Source of the DNA: Bacilli bacterium
GTDB lineage: Bacteria > Bacillota_I > Bacilli_A > RF39 > UBA660
Direction: 5' to 3'
DNA length: 53,725 nt
Assembly: GCA_017625395.1 (NCBI GenBank)
Contig: JAGALD010000018.1
Location: 1 to 53,725, forward strand
The position numbers were made by a program, and so were the translations under genes. Positions 34,236-44,800 of this stretch are shown one piece after another. Under the pieces are notes generated by a model. That model searched no databases. It was not told the DNA's origin and was given only the letters and a program-made list of their open reading frames with translations. Within the stretch, counting starts at the first letter, position 1. Every line of letters begins with the position of its first letter.

Positions 34236-34288
34236 GTTTACTATTCACTTTATTAAATATAGAATTGTAAGTGTAAGGAGGAAAAAAT

Positions 34289-35170
34289 ATGGATCCAAAG
34301 AAAACAGGTATAATAATTTCAGATGCTAGGAAAAAACTTAAAATGACTCAAAAAGATTTAGCAGATAAATTATATGTATCAGACAAAGCAGTGAGTAAAT
34401 GGGAAAGAGGTTTATGTTTTCCCGATATATCTGTTTTAATACCACTTACAGAAATTTTAAATATTAGTTTATATGATTTGTTAAGAGGTGAAAAAGTGAA
34501 TAAGAAAGAAGTAGAAGAAACAATAAAGAATACTATAAACTATTCTAATAGTGAAATTAAAAGAAAAAAGAAAAAGTATATAACAATCTGTTCTATTATT
34601 ATTTCAATTATAGTATTAGTTAGTATAGTTTCACTTATATTTATAAGTAAAAATAATGATATAGGCGCTATCGTGGATAGAGATACTATACATACTATTA
34701 ATTATTATAGTGATTACAAAACAACTATAGATAATACTAATGGAGAAAAATTAGAACTAATTGTTATGAAGTTGCCATTAAGATGGAAAGAAAGACAATT
34801 CATAGTTGATGATAGTACTATAAAAATTAATTATGGAGTTTCATATAAAGATGTAGTTAAAGCATACAATGATGAAAACTATGTAAAAGAAGCAATGATT
34901 AATAATGCATCAGTAATCTTTACAATGGTATCGGATGTTGATTCAATAGAGATTAGATATACAGATTATAGGTATTCGATTTCAAAAGAAAAATTACAAA
35001 AAGCATATGATATTTCAGATTTTGATGAAGTAATTGAAAATGATAATTGGGTTAAGTTAGTGTCAAAAAAATTAATAAATGATGAATTTGTAAACGATAC
35101 TTTTAAATTATTTAATAAAAGTAAAGTTTCAAAAGATGAATTAAAAAAAGAACCAGTATCAGATAGATAA
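34289..35170 (+). CDS. Membrane-bound XRE regulator (293 aa)
   Basis: Residues 1-65 are an XRE helix-turn-helix (LKMTQKDLADKLYVSDKAVS, then WERGLCFPDISVLIPL). A basic linker leads to one membrane helix (ITICSIIISIIVLVSIVSLIF at about 97-117) and an external domain of about 170 residues with a strand-rich pattern. This one-component transmembrane design could pass an envelope signal straight to DNA. GGAGG precedes the start, and its stop overlaps the acyltransferase start by one base, so it probably controls that operon. Ligand unknown. Confidence 0.75.
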   Translation: MDPKKTGIIISDARKKLKMTQKDLADKLYVSDKAVSKWERGLCFPDISVLIPLTEILNISLYDLLRGEKVNKKEVEETIKNTINYSNSEIKRKKKKYITICSIIISIIVLVSIVSLIFISKNNDIGAIVDRDTIHTINYYSDYKTTIDNTNGEKLELIVMKLPLRWKERQFIVDDSTIKINYGVSYKDVVKAYNDENYVKEAMINNASVIFTMVSDVDSIEIRYTDYRYSISKEKLQKAYDISDFDEVIENDNWVKLVSKKLINDEFVNDTFKLFNKSKVSKDELKKEPVSDR

Positions 35171-36159
35171 TGAGGAAAAGAGATTATAGACTTGATTTAT
35201 TAAGAGTAATATCTATGATAATGGTAGTAATAATTCATATTGCAAATTATTATTGTAGAGCATTTAATGATATTGATAAAATATCTTATTTAGGAGCATT
35301 AATTTTTAATACTATATCAAGAATTAGTGTTCCTTTTTTCTTTATGATAAGTGGAGCAACATTATTAAGTAAAAAATATGATAAAGATAAAAATAAAGAA
35401 AGAATAATTAAAAAGATTATTACTTTGATTGTAATTACAATAATTTACTTTATTTGGGATAAATATTATATGAATAAAGATATTAATATTATTTATTTAT
35501 TAAATAAACCTGAAAGAAAATTATTATGGTTTATGTATGCAATTATCGGTATTTATATTTCATTGCCATTTATAAAATGTATGGTAGATAAAATGGGCAA
35601 AGATGAAGATAAATTGTTTGTCATTTTATGGTTAATGTTTAATGGTATTTTAAAAGGACTAAATATTGGTAATACATATCTAATTCCTATAATTAGTGGG
35701 ACTTATTATTTAGGATATTTTATTATAGGTCATATGATTATAAAGTATTATGATTATATAAGGAACAATAAAAATAATAAACTATTATTAATTACATCAA
35801 TAATATCGTTTATTATCGTTGTAATATTAACATATTTTATCTCTATTAATAAAGGTAAACATTTTACTAAATTGCTTACATATAGTAACGCCTTAATAAT
35901 GATAGCTTCATTATCAAGTTTTATATATTTATATTTTAATATTAAGGATAAAAAATATATAATAATTTCAAAACTATCTAATTTATCGTTTGGGATATAT
36001 TTATTCCATGCAATTATATTGGATTTTATTATGAAATTAATACCATACCAAAATATTTACTCTTATATTGGAATTCCAGTTATATTATTTATTGTTGTAT
36101 TTATAACAAGTGTAATTGTAAATATATTAAAGAAAACCTACATTTCAAGATATTTATAA
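35170..36159 (+). CDS. Membrane acyltransferase, acyltransferase-3 family (329 aa)
   Basis: The start motif RLDLLRVISMIMVVIIHIAN carries the Arg and His typical of acyltransferase-3 proteins, followed by ISRISVPFFFMISGATLLSK and eight or nine more membrane helices. Such proteins move acyl groups (often acetyl) onto cell-surface sugars, and a related domain heads the VanT serine racemase. Here no racemase domain follows, so the substrate is likely peptidoglycan or polymer sugar. It is translationally coupled to the membrane XRE gene. Confidence 0.85.
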   Translation: MRKRDYRLDLLRVISMIMVVIIHIANYYCRAFNDIDKISYLGALIFNTISRISVPFFFMISGATLLSKKYDKDKNKERIIKKIITLIVITIIYFIWDKYYMNKDINIIYLLNKPERKLLWFMYAIIGIYISLPFIKCMVDKMGKDEDKLFVILWLMFNGILKGLNIGNTYLIPIISGTYYLGYFIIGHMIIKYYDYIRNNKNNKLLLITSIISFIIVVILTYFISINKGKHFTKLLTYSNALIMIASLSSFIYLYFNIKDKKYIIISKLSNLSFGIYLFHAIILDFIMKLIPYQNIYSYIGIPVILFIVVFITSVIVNILKKTYISRYL

Positions 36160-36171
36160 TTTTAGTTAATA

Positions 36172-36837
36172 ATGAAAAAGAAAAGAAAGATAAAAAGAAA
36201 ATTCAAAATAGTTTTAGTTATTTTGATTACTATACTAATTATTTTTTCAATAAATAAAAATAAAGAAAATCATAATACAAATATTGAAAAAGTAAATGAT
36301 TATAAATATATACTTGTTAATAAAAAAAATAAATTAAGAAGTGATTTTAAGCCTGATAATTTAATTGAAGTAAAAGAGTGTTCTTTAGGTAATTTTTATT
36401 TAGAAGAAGAAACTGCAAATGCGTATGAAAAAATGTGTTTGGATTCAATTAACGAAGGGTTAAATATTTCCATAACATCTGCATATCGGAGTTATAACGA
36501 ACAAAAAGAATTATATAATACTTATTTAAAACTATATGGTGAAAGTTATGTAGATAAATATGTAGCTGTTGCAGGACATTCAGAACATCAAACTGGTCTT
36601 GCTATAGATTTAGAATCATTAGAATGTGATATATTTAGAAATTCAAAAGAATATTTATGGATTAAAGAAAATGCACATAATTATGGTTTTATAATTAGAT
36701 ATCAAAAGGGTAAAGAAAAGATAACAGGTTATGGTTCAGAAGAATGGCATATAAGATATGTTGGAAATAAAGCTGCAAAATATATTTATGAAAATAACAT
36801 TACATATGAAGAATATTATGATTTATTTATTAAATAA
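36172..36837 (+). CDS. VanY-like D,D-carboxypeptidase (M15B family, 221 aa)
   Basis: A membrane anchor ([17 protein letters not shown]) places a zinc peptidase outside: SAYRSYNEQ, then the metal motif HSEHQTGLAID and later EWHIRYVG. This is the VanY arrangement, which removes the last D-alanine from peptidoglycan stems. Key residues are intact. No vanA/B/G ligase, vanX or vanH is nearby, so glycopeptide resistance cannot be claimed. With the upstream acyltransferase and sensor it forms a wall-modifying unit. Thirteen bases separate it from the acyltransferase stop. Confidence 0.88.
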   Translation: MKKKRKIKRKFKIVLVILITILIIFSINKNKENHNTNIEKVNDYKYILVNKKNKLRSDFKPDNLIEVKECSLGNFYLEEETANAYEKMCLDSINEGLNISITSAYRSYNEQKELYNTYLKLYGESYVDKYVAVAGHSEHQTGLAIDLESLECDIFRNSKEYLWIKENAHNYGFIIRYQKGKEKITGYGSEEWHIRYVGNKAAKYIYENNITYEEYYDLFIK

Positions 36838-36854
36838 TAAAATTCAAATAAATA

Positions 36855-36894
36855 AGCAGATCTATAAAAAGATTTGCTTTTTTCATGGTATAAT
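36855..36894 (+). terminator. Terminator followed at once by a promoter -10 box
   Basis: AGCAGATCT (36855-36863)/AGATTTGCT (36870-36878) with a T run, then GTATAAT (TATAAT at 36889-36894). The same terminator-plus-TATAAT layout occurs at 37775 and 39811. Confidence 0.75.
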
Positions 36895-36947
36895 ATAAAT
36901 GAAAGACAAATAGTAATTTGCTAAATTCTCAGGCTCTGTCCTGTAAA

Positions 36948-36980
36948 TTCTAAAACATATAATATAAAATTGTTTTAGAA
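36948..36980. promoter_or_regulatory. Perfect 10-bp inverted repeat around a -10 box
   Basis: TTCTAAAACA (36948-36957) and TGTTTTAGAA (36971-36980) flank TATAAT (36958-36963). A protein bound here would block the promoter of the gene at 36994, probably by autorepression. Confidence 0.7.
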
Positions 36981-36993
36981 AAGAGGGATGATT

Positions 36994-37716
36994 ATGAATC
37001 AAGAAAAAATCGGAAAATTTATTGCGAAATGTCGTAAAGGAAAAAAACTAACACAAGAACAACTGGCAGAAAAATTAAGTGTTACCAGTAAATCAATAAG
37101 TAGATGGGAAAACGGAAAAACTATGCCCGATGTATCTTTATTTAAACCATTATGTGATGAACTAGATATTGCCATAAATGATTTATTGAGTGGTGAAAAA
37201 GTAGAAAGAAATATGTATCAGAAAAAACTTGAAGAAAATATGGTTTCTGTTATTTCAAATGTAAATGCTAAAATTAATTTTGTAAAAAAAACTATTATAA
37301 TTTTGGTATCAATTATATCATTAATTTTTTTGACTTTAATTATTAGTGGTAATCATAAAGTAATACTTAATTATAATGCTAATAAAATGTATGTTGAAGA
37401 AAAAGATGGTACTTTATTCTTTACTACTAAAGATTTATGTACTGTTTATAGTGGTAATATTAGCCAATATTCTATGTTAGATGAAGATAATAATGAAATT
37501 ATATTTTTAACTTCTAAATGTAGTTATAATGAAATAATTAAGAAATCAATATATAATGGAAATAGTTATAGATATTATCCAATATCTATAACTAGTAAAG
37601 ATTCTGAAAAAATTAAAATATATTATACTGATTCAAAAATAAATAATATTAAGAACGCTTCAAAGCAACAATTTGAAAAATATATTAGCAATTCAATATT
37701 AATATATGAAAAATAG
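36994..37716 (+). CDS. Membrane-bound XRE regulator (240 aa)
   Basis: XRE domain (KGKKLTQEQLAEKLSVTSKS, WENGKTMPDVSLFKPLCDEL), linker, one membrane helix at about 92-114 (FVKKTIIILVSIISLIFLTL), and an external domain of about 120 residues. It is built like the protein at 34289 but the outer domain differs. AGAGGG precedes the ATG at 36994 (an ATG at 36988 is too close to it). The promoter carries a perfect operator-like repeat. No other gene is in its unit. Ligand unknown. Confidence 0.72.
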   Translation: MNQEKIGKFIAKCRKGKKLTQEQLAEKLSVTSKSISRWENGKTMPDVSLFKPLCDELDIAINDLLSGEKVERNMYQKKLEENMVSVISNVNAKINFVKKTIIILVSIISLIFLTLIISGNHKVILNYNANKMYVEEKDGTLFFTTKDLCTVYSGNISQYSMLDEDNNEIIFLTSKCSYNEIIKKSIYNGNSYRYYPISITSKDSEKIKIYYTDSKINNIKNASKQQFEKYISNSILIYEK

Positions 37717-37774
37717 TTGCTAAAATAATCGTAATATTAAGGTGTTACGGATAGTACAAATTACAATTAATAGG

Positions 37775-37810
37775 GTAGATAGAAATATCTACTCTTTTTT
37801 ATGGTATAAT
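37775..37810 (+). terminator. Terminator plus -10 box before the third membrane XRE gene
   Basis: GTAGATA (37775-37781), GAAA, TATCTAC (37786-37792), then T run and TATAAT (37805-37810). Downstream to 37920 is an untranslated leader with several CAAC/GTTG repeats. Confidence 0.75.
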
Positions 37811-37919
37811 ATACATGAATTTTATCTTGCAACCAACTTTCAACAAAAAACAACCAAAAAGTGGTGGTCTGCTACCAGTAGAAAATTATAAAATGTTGGT
37901 GAAAAGGAGGAAAAAGAAA

Positions 37920-39470
37920 ATGAATAATAAGTTTTCTGAAAATTTAAAAAAGATTAGAAAAGACAATAATCTTTCACAAGAACAACTTGCCGATGAACTT
38001 GGTGTTTCAAGACAAGCAATATCAAAATGGGAATCGGCAGTTGCATATCCAGAGATGGATAAAATAATTACTTTATGTGAAAAATTTAATTTGAATATTG
38101 ATGATTTATTACATAAAGATATTAGAGAAGTAAAAGGAGAAGAAGAAAGTAAAAAGAATATTAACAAATATATTGAGGATTTCTTGAACTTTATTACCAA
38201 CACTATAAATTTATTTTGTAATATGAGTTTTAAAAGTAAATGTAAATGTTTATTTGAACAGCTTATTATAGGAATAATATTAATAATTATTTGTTTAATT
38301 GTTGGTTCAGTAGGAGAAAGTTTATTATATTCAACGATTGATATTATGCCTGATAAAATTTTTGCTATTTTGCGTTTAATATTCAATTTTGTATATATTT
38401 TATTTGCTATTACAAGTTCAGTTGTAATAATGGTGCATATCTTTAAAACAAGATATTTAGATTATTACGATAAGATAAAAAAAGATTGTTCTAATGAATC
38501 AAAAGAAGAAGCTTTGTTATTAGAAGATGTAGAGAAAGAAGAAAAGTTAGAAAAGAAAAATAAAATATATTTTAAGAAGAATGAAGATAAAATTATAATT
38601 AGAGATCCTAATCATAGTGAATATAAATTTATAAATGGTTTATTTAAAGGAATTGTGGGATTTATTAAATTCTTTGTATTATGTTTTTCGATAATATTAT
38701 TTGCATCATTAATATCTTTATTTTGCTTATTTGTAGTTTCTTTTTTAGCAGTTAAAACAGGATTGGTTTTTATAGGATTATTATTAGCAATAATATCTTC
38801 TGCAATTATAAATATTGTATTGATATTACTTTCATTAAACTTTGTATTTAATAGAAAAAATGATAAAAAGAAAATGATATGGTCATTTATTATATCACTT
38901 GTAATGTTCGGAGTAGGAATTGGTTTAGTTATAGTAGGTGCGTTAAACTTTGAATATATAGAAAATGATAAAAGTAGATTAAAAACAGATTATATGGAAA
39001 TTGATATGAAAGACAATTTAATTTTTGGTTATCACTATCCTGAAGTAAAATACATTGAATCTAATAATGATAATATTAAGATAGAATATACATTGAATAA
39101 ATATTGTGAAATAAATCATTCAGATTTATCAGATAATGTATTTCATATGTGGGCAAGTTGTGAAAACCCAATTAAATTGATAAAAGGAGTAATAAATAAT
39201 TTTAATAATAAGAAAATTGTTTCAATTAATAATCAATTACAAGATGTGAAAGTATATACTACAAAAGAAAATATTGATAAATTAAAGAAAAATTATAAAG
39301 ATTATACTGATATTGAAGTTCAACATCAAAGTACCATTAATTATTATGAGAAAGAGATAAATGAATTGCAAAAAAAAGTTGATAACTATATTCAAAAAGA
39401 GTGGGAATATAAGGAAGAAATTAATGATTTAAAAAATCAATTATCTATGTATGAAAATAATAACGAATAA
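37920..39470 (+). CDS. Multi-pass membrane XRE regulator (516 aa)
   Basis: An XRE domain at the start (RKDNNLSQEQLADELGVSRQ, WESAVAYPEMDKIITLCEKF) is followed by about seven membrane segments (about 120-145, 155-185, 250-300, 310-345) and a C-terminal outer part of about 150 residues that ends in a coiled coil (EINELQKKVDNYIQKEWEYK). It lacks enzyme motifs. An in-frame ATG at 37815 lacks a ribosome site; AAGGAGGAAAAAG supports 37920. Third such regulator in 5 kb; possibly a sensor of envelope state. The gene for a small membrane protein follows at 17 bp. Confidence 0.7.
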   Translation: MNNKFSENLKKIRKDNNLSQEQLADELGVSRQAISKWESAVAYPEMDKIITLCEKFNLNIDDLLHKDIREVKGEEESKKNINKYIEDFLNFITNTINLFCNMSFKSKCKCLFEQLIIGIILIIICLIVGSVGESLLYSTIDIMPDKIFAILRLIFNFVYILFAITSSVVIMVHIFKTRYLDYYDKIKKDCSNESKEEALLLEDVEKEEKLEKKNKIYFKKNEDKIIIRDPNHSEYKFINGLFKGIVGFIKFFVLCFSIILFASLISLFCLFVVSFLAVKTGLVFIGLLLAIISSAIINIVLILLSLNFVFNRKNDKKKMIWSFIISLVMFGVGIGLVIVGALNFEYIENDKSRLKTDYMEIDMKDNLIFGYHYPEVKYIESNNDNIKIEYTLNKYCEINHSDLSDNVFHMWASCENPIKLIKGVINNFNNKKIVSINNQLQDVKVYTTKENIDKLKKNYKDYTDIEVQHQSTINYYEKEINELQKKVDNYIQKEWEYKEEINDLKNQLSMYENNNE

Positions 39471-39486
39471 TTAAAAGAGGTAATAA

Positions 39487-39789
39487 ATGAAAAGAATTTT
39501 GAAAATTATTATTCCATCTATGTTGATGTTGTTATTGATATATTTATGGAAAGATGGTAAAGATATATTGAATGGCATATATATTGCATTTCCATTAATG
39601 TATATATTAATAGGTTTAATATGCTCGGATTTTAAAATAGAATTATTATTTAGTTTAATTTTGTTATCTATATCCTTTTTAATACCGATTAATTTAATGT
39701 TCAATATGGGGAATTGTATTGATTTAGTGATTATTTATAATCTATTGAGTTTTATCAGTTATTTGATAAAAAAGAAAATAAAAAATTAA
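39487..39789 (+). CDS. Small polytopic membrane protein (100 aa)
   Basis: Three hydrophobic helices (IIIPSMLMLLLIYLW, YIAFPLMYILIGLIC, LLFSLILLSISFLIP) and a basic tail. AAGAGGTAATAA precedes the start. It follows the multi-pass XRE regulator and is probably its operon partner. No family. Confidence 0.6.
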   Translation: MKRILKIIIPSMLMLLLIYLWKDGKDILNGIYIAFPLMYILIGLICSDFKIELLFSLILLSISFLIPINLMFNMGNCIDLVIIYNLLSFISYLIKKKIKN

Positions 39790-39810
39790 TACAAATTTAT
39801 AATTTAAAGG

Positions 39811-39849
39811 GTAGTTCGATAAAAAGAACTACTTTTTTCATGATATAAT
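39811..39849 (+). terminator. Terminator plus -10 box before the Y-family polymerase
   Basis: GTAGTTC (39811-39817)/GAACTAC (39826-39832) and T run, then TATAAT (39844-39849). Confidence 0.75.
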
Positions 39850-39872
39850 TAATAATGGAATGGAGGTATAAA

Positions 39873-41375
39873 ATGAGTAGAGTATATGCTTGTATTGATT
39901 TGAAAAGTTTTTATGCCTCTGTAGAATGCAAGGAAAGAGGGTTGGATCCTTTAACAACAAATTTAGTTGTAGCTGATGAGAGTAGAACGGAAAAGACTGT
40001 TTGCCTTGCAATAACTCCATCTATGAAACAATATGGGTTAGGGGGTAGAGCAAGGTTATATGAGGTAATTCAAAAAGTTAAGCAAGTTAATTACGATAGA
40101 AAAAGAAACAATAATTATAAATCATTTACAAATAAATCTGTGAATGATAACGAATTAAAAAAAGATAAAAGTTTAGAATTGGATTTTATAATTGCTCCCC
40201 CACGAATGTCATATTATATGGATTATAGTACTAAAATTTACAATGTCTATTTAAAATATTTATCAGCGGATGATATATATGTTTATTCTATTGATGAAGT
40301 TTTTTGTGATTTAACAAACTATCTTCAATATAATAATATGACACCAAGAGAATTAGTTACTAAAATGATCCATGATGTTTATGAAACTACTGGTATAACT
40401 GCTACTGGTGGTATAGGAACAAATATGTATTTAGCAAAGGTAGCAATGGATATAGTTGCAAAACATACTGAACCAGATAAATTTGGTGTAAGAATGGCAG
40501 AACTTGATGAAATGAGTTATAGAGAAAAATTATGGAGCCATAAACCTTTAACATCATTTTGGAGAGTCGGACCTGGCTATACGAAAAAATTAGAATCTAA
40601 AGGTATATATACTATGGGAGATATTGCAAGATGTTCAATAGAAAATGAAGAATTATTATATAAGTTATTTGGTGTAAATGCAGAACTATTAATCGATCAT
40701 GCATGGGGATGGGAACCATGTACTATTAAGGATATAAAGTCATATAAACCTGAAAGAAATAGTATAAGTTCTGGACAAGTTTTACATTGTCCATATACAT
40801 TTAAAAAAGCAAAAATAATAATAAAAGAAATGGCTGACTTACTGGCTTTAGATTTGGTAAAAAAGAATTTGGTAACAAATCAATTAGTGCTTACAATTGG
40901 ATATGATATTGATAATTTAACAATACCAGAAATAAGAAATAGATATGATGGAGATATTACATATGACCATTATGGTAGAGAAGTACCTAAACACGCACAT
41001 GGTACAATTAATATAGATCATTATACATCTTCATCAAAAATAATTATGGATAATATGATGAAACTATTTGAAAAAATCATAAATAAGGAATTGTTGATTA
41101 GAAGGGTAAATGTAGTAGCTTGTAATGTAGTTCCACCTGAAAGTGTAAAAGATAAAAAAATAGTACAACAATTTGATTTATTTTCTAACAATGAAGAACA
41201 AGAAAAATTAAAAATAAAAGAACTAGAAGATGAACAAGAAGAAAAAAAAGTTCAAGAAGTTTTATTAAGTATAAAAAACAGATTTGGAAAAAATGCAATC
41301 CTAAAAGGAATGAATTTAGAAGAAGGTGGAACAACAATAGAGAGAAATGGTCAGATAGGAGGTCATAAAGGATAA
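39873..41375 (+). CDS. Y-family translesion DNA polymerase (UmuC/DinB type, 500 aa)
   Basis: The catalytic start YACIDLKSFYASVECKERG has the first metal-binding Asp (about residue 9), and YSIDEVFCDL has the paired Asp-Glu (about 141-142). A long C-terminal half with the little-finger region and an acidic-basic tail follows. It copies across DNA lesions with low fidelity. A start at 39855 is also open, but GGAGGTATAAA supports 39873. The stop overlaps the yolD start by one base (TAATG). On ICEs such polymerases may help establish the transferred strand; regulation by LexA was not evident. Confidence 0.9.
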   Translation: MSRVYACIDLKSFYASVECKERGLDPLTTNLVVADESRTEKTVCLAITPSMKQYGLGGRARLYEVIQKVKQVNYDRKRNNNYKSFTNKSVNDNELKKDKSLELDFIIAPPRMSYYMDYSTKIYNVYLKYLSADDIYVYSIDEVFCDLTNYLQYNNMTPRELVTKMIHDVYETTGITATGGIGTNMYLAKVAMDIVAKHTEPDKFGVRMAELDEMSYREKLWSHKPLTSFWRVGPGYTKKLESKGIYTMGDIARCSIENEELLYKLFGVNAELLIDHAWGWEPCTIKDIKSYKPERNSISSGQVLHCPYTFKKAKIIIKEMADLLALDLVKKNLVTNQLVLTIGYDIDNLTIPEIRNRYDGDITYDHYGREVPKHAHGTINIDHYTSSSKIIMDNMMKLFEKIINKELLIRRVNVVACNVVPPESVKDKKIVQQFDLFSNNEEQEKLKIKELEDEQEEKKVQEVLLSIKNRFGKNAILKGMNLEEGGTTIERNGQIGGHKG

Positions 41376-41794
41376 TGAATAAGTATGATGATATAATCAA
41401 ATTACCACATCATGTATCTAAAAGACATCCTCAAATGAGTATTATGGCTAGGTCAGCACAATTTGCACCTTTTGCAGCTTTATCAGGATATGATGAAGCA
41501 GTAAAAGAAACTGCAAGATTAACTGATAAGAGATTAGAAATTGATGATGGTTTAAAGTCAATCTTAAATAATAAATTACAATATATTTTAGAAAATATTA
41601 ATATTAATCCAGAAATTATTTTTACATATTTTGTATATGATAGAAAGAAAACTGGTGGTAAATATATTGAAAAAATCGGAATAGTTAAAAAAATTGATCT
41701 AATAGAAAAATATATACTATTAACTGACAAATCAAAAATACCAATAGAAGAAATAATAGACATAAATGGAGAAATATTTAAGGATTTAGAATAA
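41375..41794 (+). CDS. YolD-like protein, partner of the Y-family polymerase (139 aa)
   Basis: The segment HHVSKRHPQMSIMARSAQFA, PFAALSGYDEAVKETARL is typical of YolD-like proteins, small partners encoded with Y-family polymerases in Firmicutes (a UmuD-like role has been suggested). Coupled to the polymerase by a one-base overlap. A terminator follows. Confidence 0.85.
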   Translation: MNKYDDIIKLPHHVSKRHPQMSIMARSAQFAPFAALSGYDEAVKETARLTDKRLEIDDGLKSILNNKLQYILENININPEIIFTYFVYDRKKTGGKYIEKIGIVKKIDLIEKYILLTDKSKIPIEEIIDINGEIFKDLE

Positions 41795-41795
41795 A

Positions 41796-41821
41796 AGGTT
41801 ATCATATGATAATCTTTTTTC
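41796..41821 (+). terminator. Terminator after yolD
   Basis: AGGTTATCA (41796-41804), TA, TGATAATCT (41807-41815), T run. Confidence 0.8.
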
Positions 41822-41843
41822 ATTATAAAAGGAGGGGAATATT

Positions 41844-44800
41844 TTGAATAAAAAGTTTGAAGAAGATTTTATTGAAACAAGAGATGAAAGTTTAAATAAA
41901 ACATTAGATAATAAAATTAATTGGAATAAATTTTTAAATTATTGGTCAAAAATACTTGATAGTTATAGCGTTGATAATATCTTAAATTTATATTCATATA
42001 ATTCTTATGGAAAAATATTTCATACTTTTGATGAATGGAATAATGATGAAATAGATAGAAGAATAAAACCTAAAAGTAAGGGAATACCAATACTTATAGA
42101 TGATAAAAAGGTTTATGTATTTGATATAAAGCAAACATACGGAAAAGAATATAATCAATGGAATTATAATCATTTAATAGATTTGGAAACATTGAGTTAT
42201 TATCAAGATAAATATCAAGTACTAAATGATTCAGAAATTAATATAAATGATAATTTTTATAATGTGTTTTATGAAATCTCAAAATCACAATTGAATAATG
42301 ATTATTTAAGTTTAAATAATAATGAAGTGGAGTTTATTGCTAATACAATGACTTCACTTTTTTTATCAAAAATAAATTTTAATATTTATAATTATGATCA
42401 TAGTTTTGAATATACAAAAGAATTAGATGAAGATGATATATTAAAATGTATGCAAGTTGTAAATAAAGAAACTGCAATTATATACAAAGATTTTATGAAA
42501 AATGCAATTGCTTTAGAGCGTATTCATTCTAATATTAAAGATACAATTATTCAACAATATAAAGATAATGAATTTATGCCAAATAGTGATAGAGAAGGTT
42601 ATCTTCAAACTATAGAAAAAAATACAGGTTATGATTATGATTTAATAGATGGAATTTATAATAATTTATTAAGTAAGTACTCATATATAAAACCAAAAAA
42701 ATTATATATGAGATTTAATACTGAAAAAGAAGTTGAACAATTTGTTGATGATAGAGTAGAGGTAGAGGAAAAAGAACCCAAACAATATAAAAATAGTGAT
42801 AATGAACAATTATCATTGTTTGAGTCGAGAGAAGAAACTTTAGCTAATAAAATATGTGATATTTTTAATTCTTTTGATACAAAATATCGAAATACTTTTA
42901 GTGTCCGTAAGGTGGAACTTCAAAGATGGGAACATATTTCAAGTAAAAAAAGAAATTTAACAATACTTTTAACAAGTCCTTTAGCAGATGATATGGGAGA
43001 AAATAGTTTTAGTTATTTTAATACTGATAAAACTGATGAAATAAAACTAAATGATGGAATTATTAATAATTATTTTTTAAATAAATTAAATAAAGACAAA
43101 GATTTTGATATTTTATTTAGTCCTAGTATTATACATATATATTGGCATAACTTTGATAGTAAAGAATTTGACCTTAATATACCAAGTACAAAGTTAGTAG
43201 ATGAAAATGATCTTGATAATCAAATGTTAGAAGAAATAGATAAAGAAGTTTCTTCTATTACTGATAATGAAATTGATTATAAAGTAACTACTGCAGAAAT
43301 TATTCCAACTCGTTCAGGAATTGAAACAAATGTTATTGAAGAACATTCTTATAATAAAAATGGAATAGAATTAGAAGAAAAATATCCTAAAATAAATTAT
43401 CATATTAGTGATAATAGGGTTGATACAACTTTTGGTGCTAAATCAAGATTTGATGATAATGTCAAAGCAATAGAACTTTTAAAGCAACTTGAATTAGAAG
43501 ATAGAAATGCAACAAAAGAAGAACAAGATATATTATCTCGTTATGTAGGTTGGGGTGGAATTTCTGATGCTTTTGATGAAAGAAAAGATAATTGGGAAAA
43601 AGAAAGAAATCAATTAAAAGAATTATTATCTGAAAAAGAATATAAAGATGCTTCTCATTCTACTTTGTCATCTTTTTATACTCCTAATATAGCAATAGAT
43701 GGAATATATAATGCTTTATCAAAGTTCGGTTTTGAAAAAGGAAATATTTTAGAACCTAGTTGTGGTATTGGAAATTTCTTTGGAAGATTACCAAATGAAT
43801 TTGAAAAGAGTAAATTGTATGGTATAGAACTTGATAGCATAAGTGGTAGAATAGCAAAAAAATTATATCCTAATGCAAAAATAGAAATTAATGGTTATGA
43901 AGAATCTAAAATAAATGATAATCTATTTGATGTAGCTATTGGTAATGTTCCTTTTGGTAGTAATACTATATATGATAAAAGATATAAAGATAAGTTTTTA
44001 ATTCACGATTATTTCTTTCAAAAAACTTTAGATAAAGTTAGAAGTGGTGGAATTATTGCTTTTATAACTACTGATGGAACACTTGATAAAAAGAATACAA
44101 GAGTAAGAGAATATATAGCAAAAAGAGCAGAGTTTTTAGGTGCAATAAGATTACCTAACAATACATTTTCAGGAAACGCTAATACAAAGGTTACATCAGA
44201 TATTATTTTCTTAAAAAAGAGAGATGAATTAAAACTAGATGTAAGTGATGAAAATTGGATTTATACAAGTGAATATGATGATGGAATAACAATTAATAAT
44301 TATTATATTGATAATCCTGAAATGATGCTCGGTAAAATGGGATTACAAAGTTCACAATTTGGTGGATTTGATAATACCTTAAATCCTATTGATGAAGATA
44401 TAAAAGTTTTAATGAATAATGCTATATCTAAATTACCTAGTGAAATATATACTCAAGTTGCTTATGAAGTTAATGATAATAATAGTGAGTATGAAATATT
44501 AGAAGTTGATGATAATGTTAAAAATAATGCTTTTGTTATAGTTAATAAAAATAATAAGGATATTATATATCAAAGACAAGATTCTAATTTAGTACCTTAT
44601 GAAATTCAAGATGGAATGGTAGCAAAAAGAATTATTGGTTTATGTAAAGTTAAAAATGCTTTAAGAAAAGTATTTGATATTCAATTACAAGATGGAACTG
44701 ATGAAGAATTATTAGTAGCACAAAATGAATTAAGTAAAGAATATGATGAATTTATAAAAAGATATGGCTATATAAATGATAGTGTTAATGCTAGAGCATT

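Noticed and set aside
36172..36837. Vancomycin resistance operon
   Set aside because: Only a VanY-like carboxypeptidase is present; no D-Ala-D-Lac or D-Ala-D-Ser ligase, VanH/VanX or VanRS was found.
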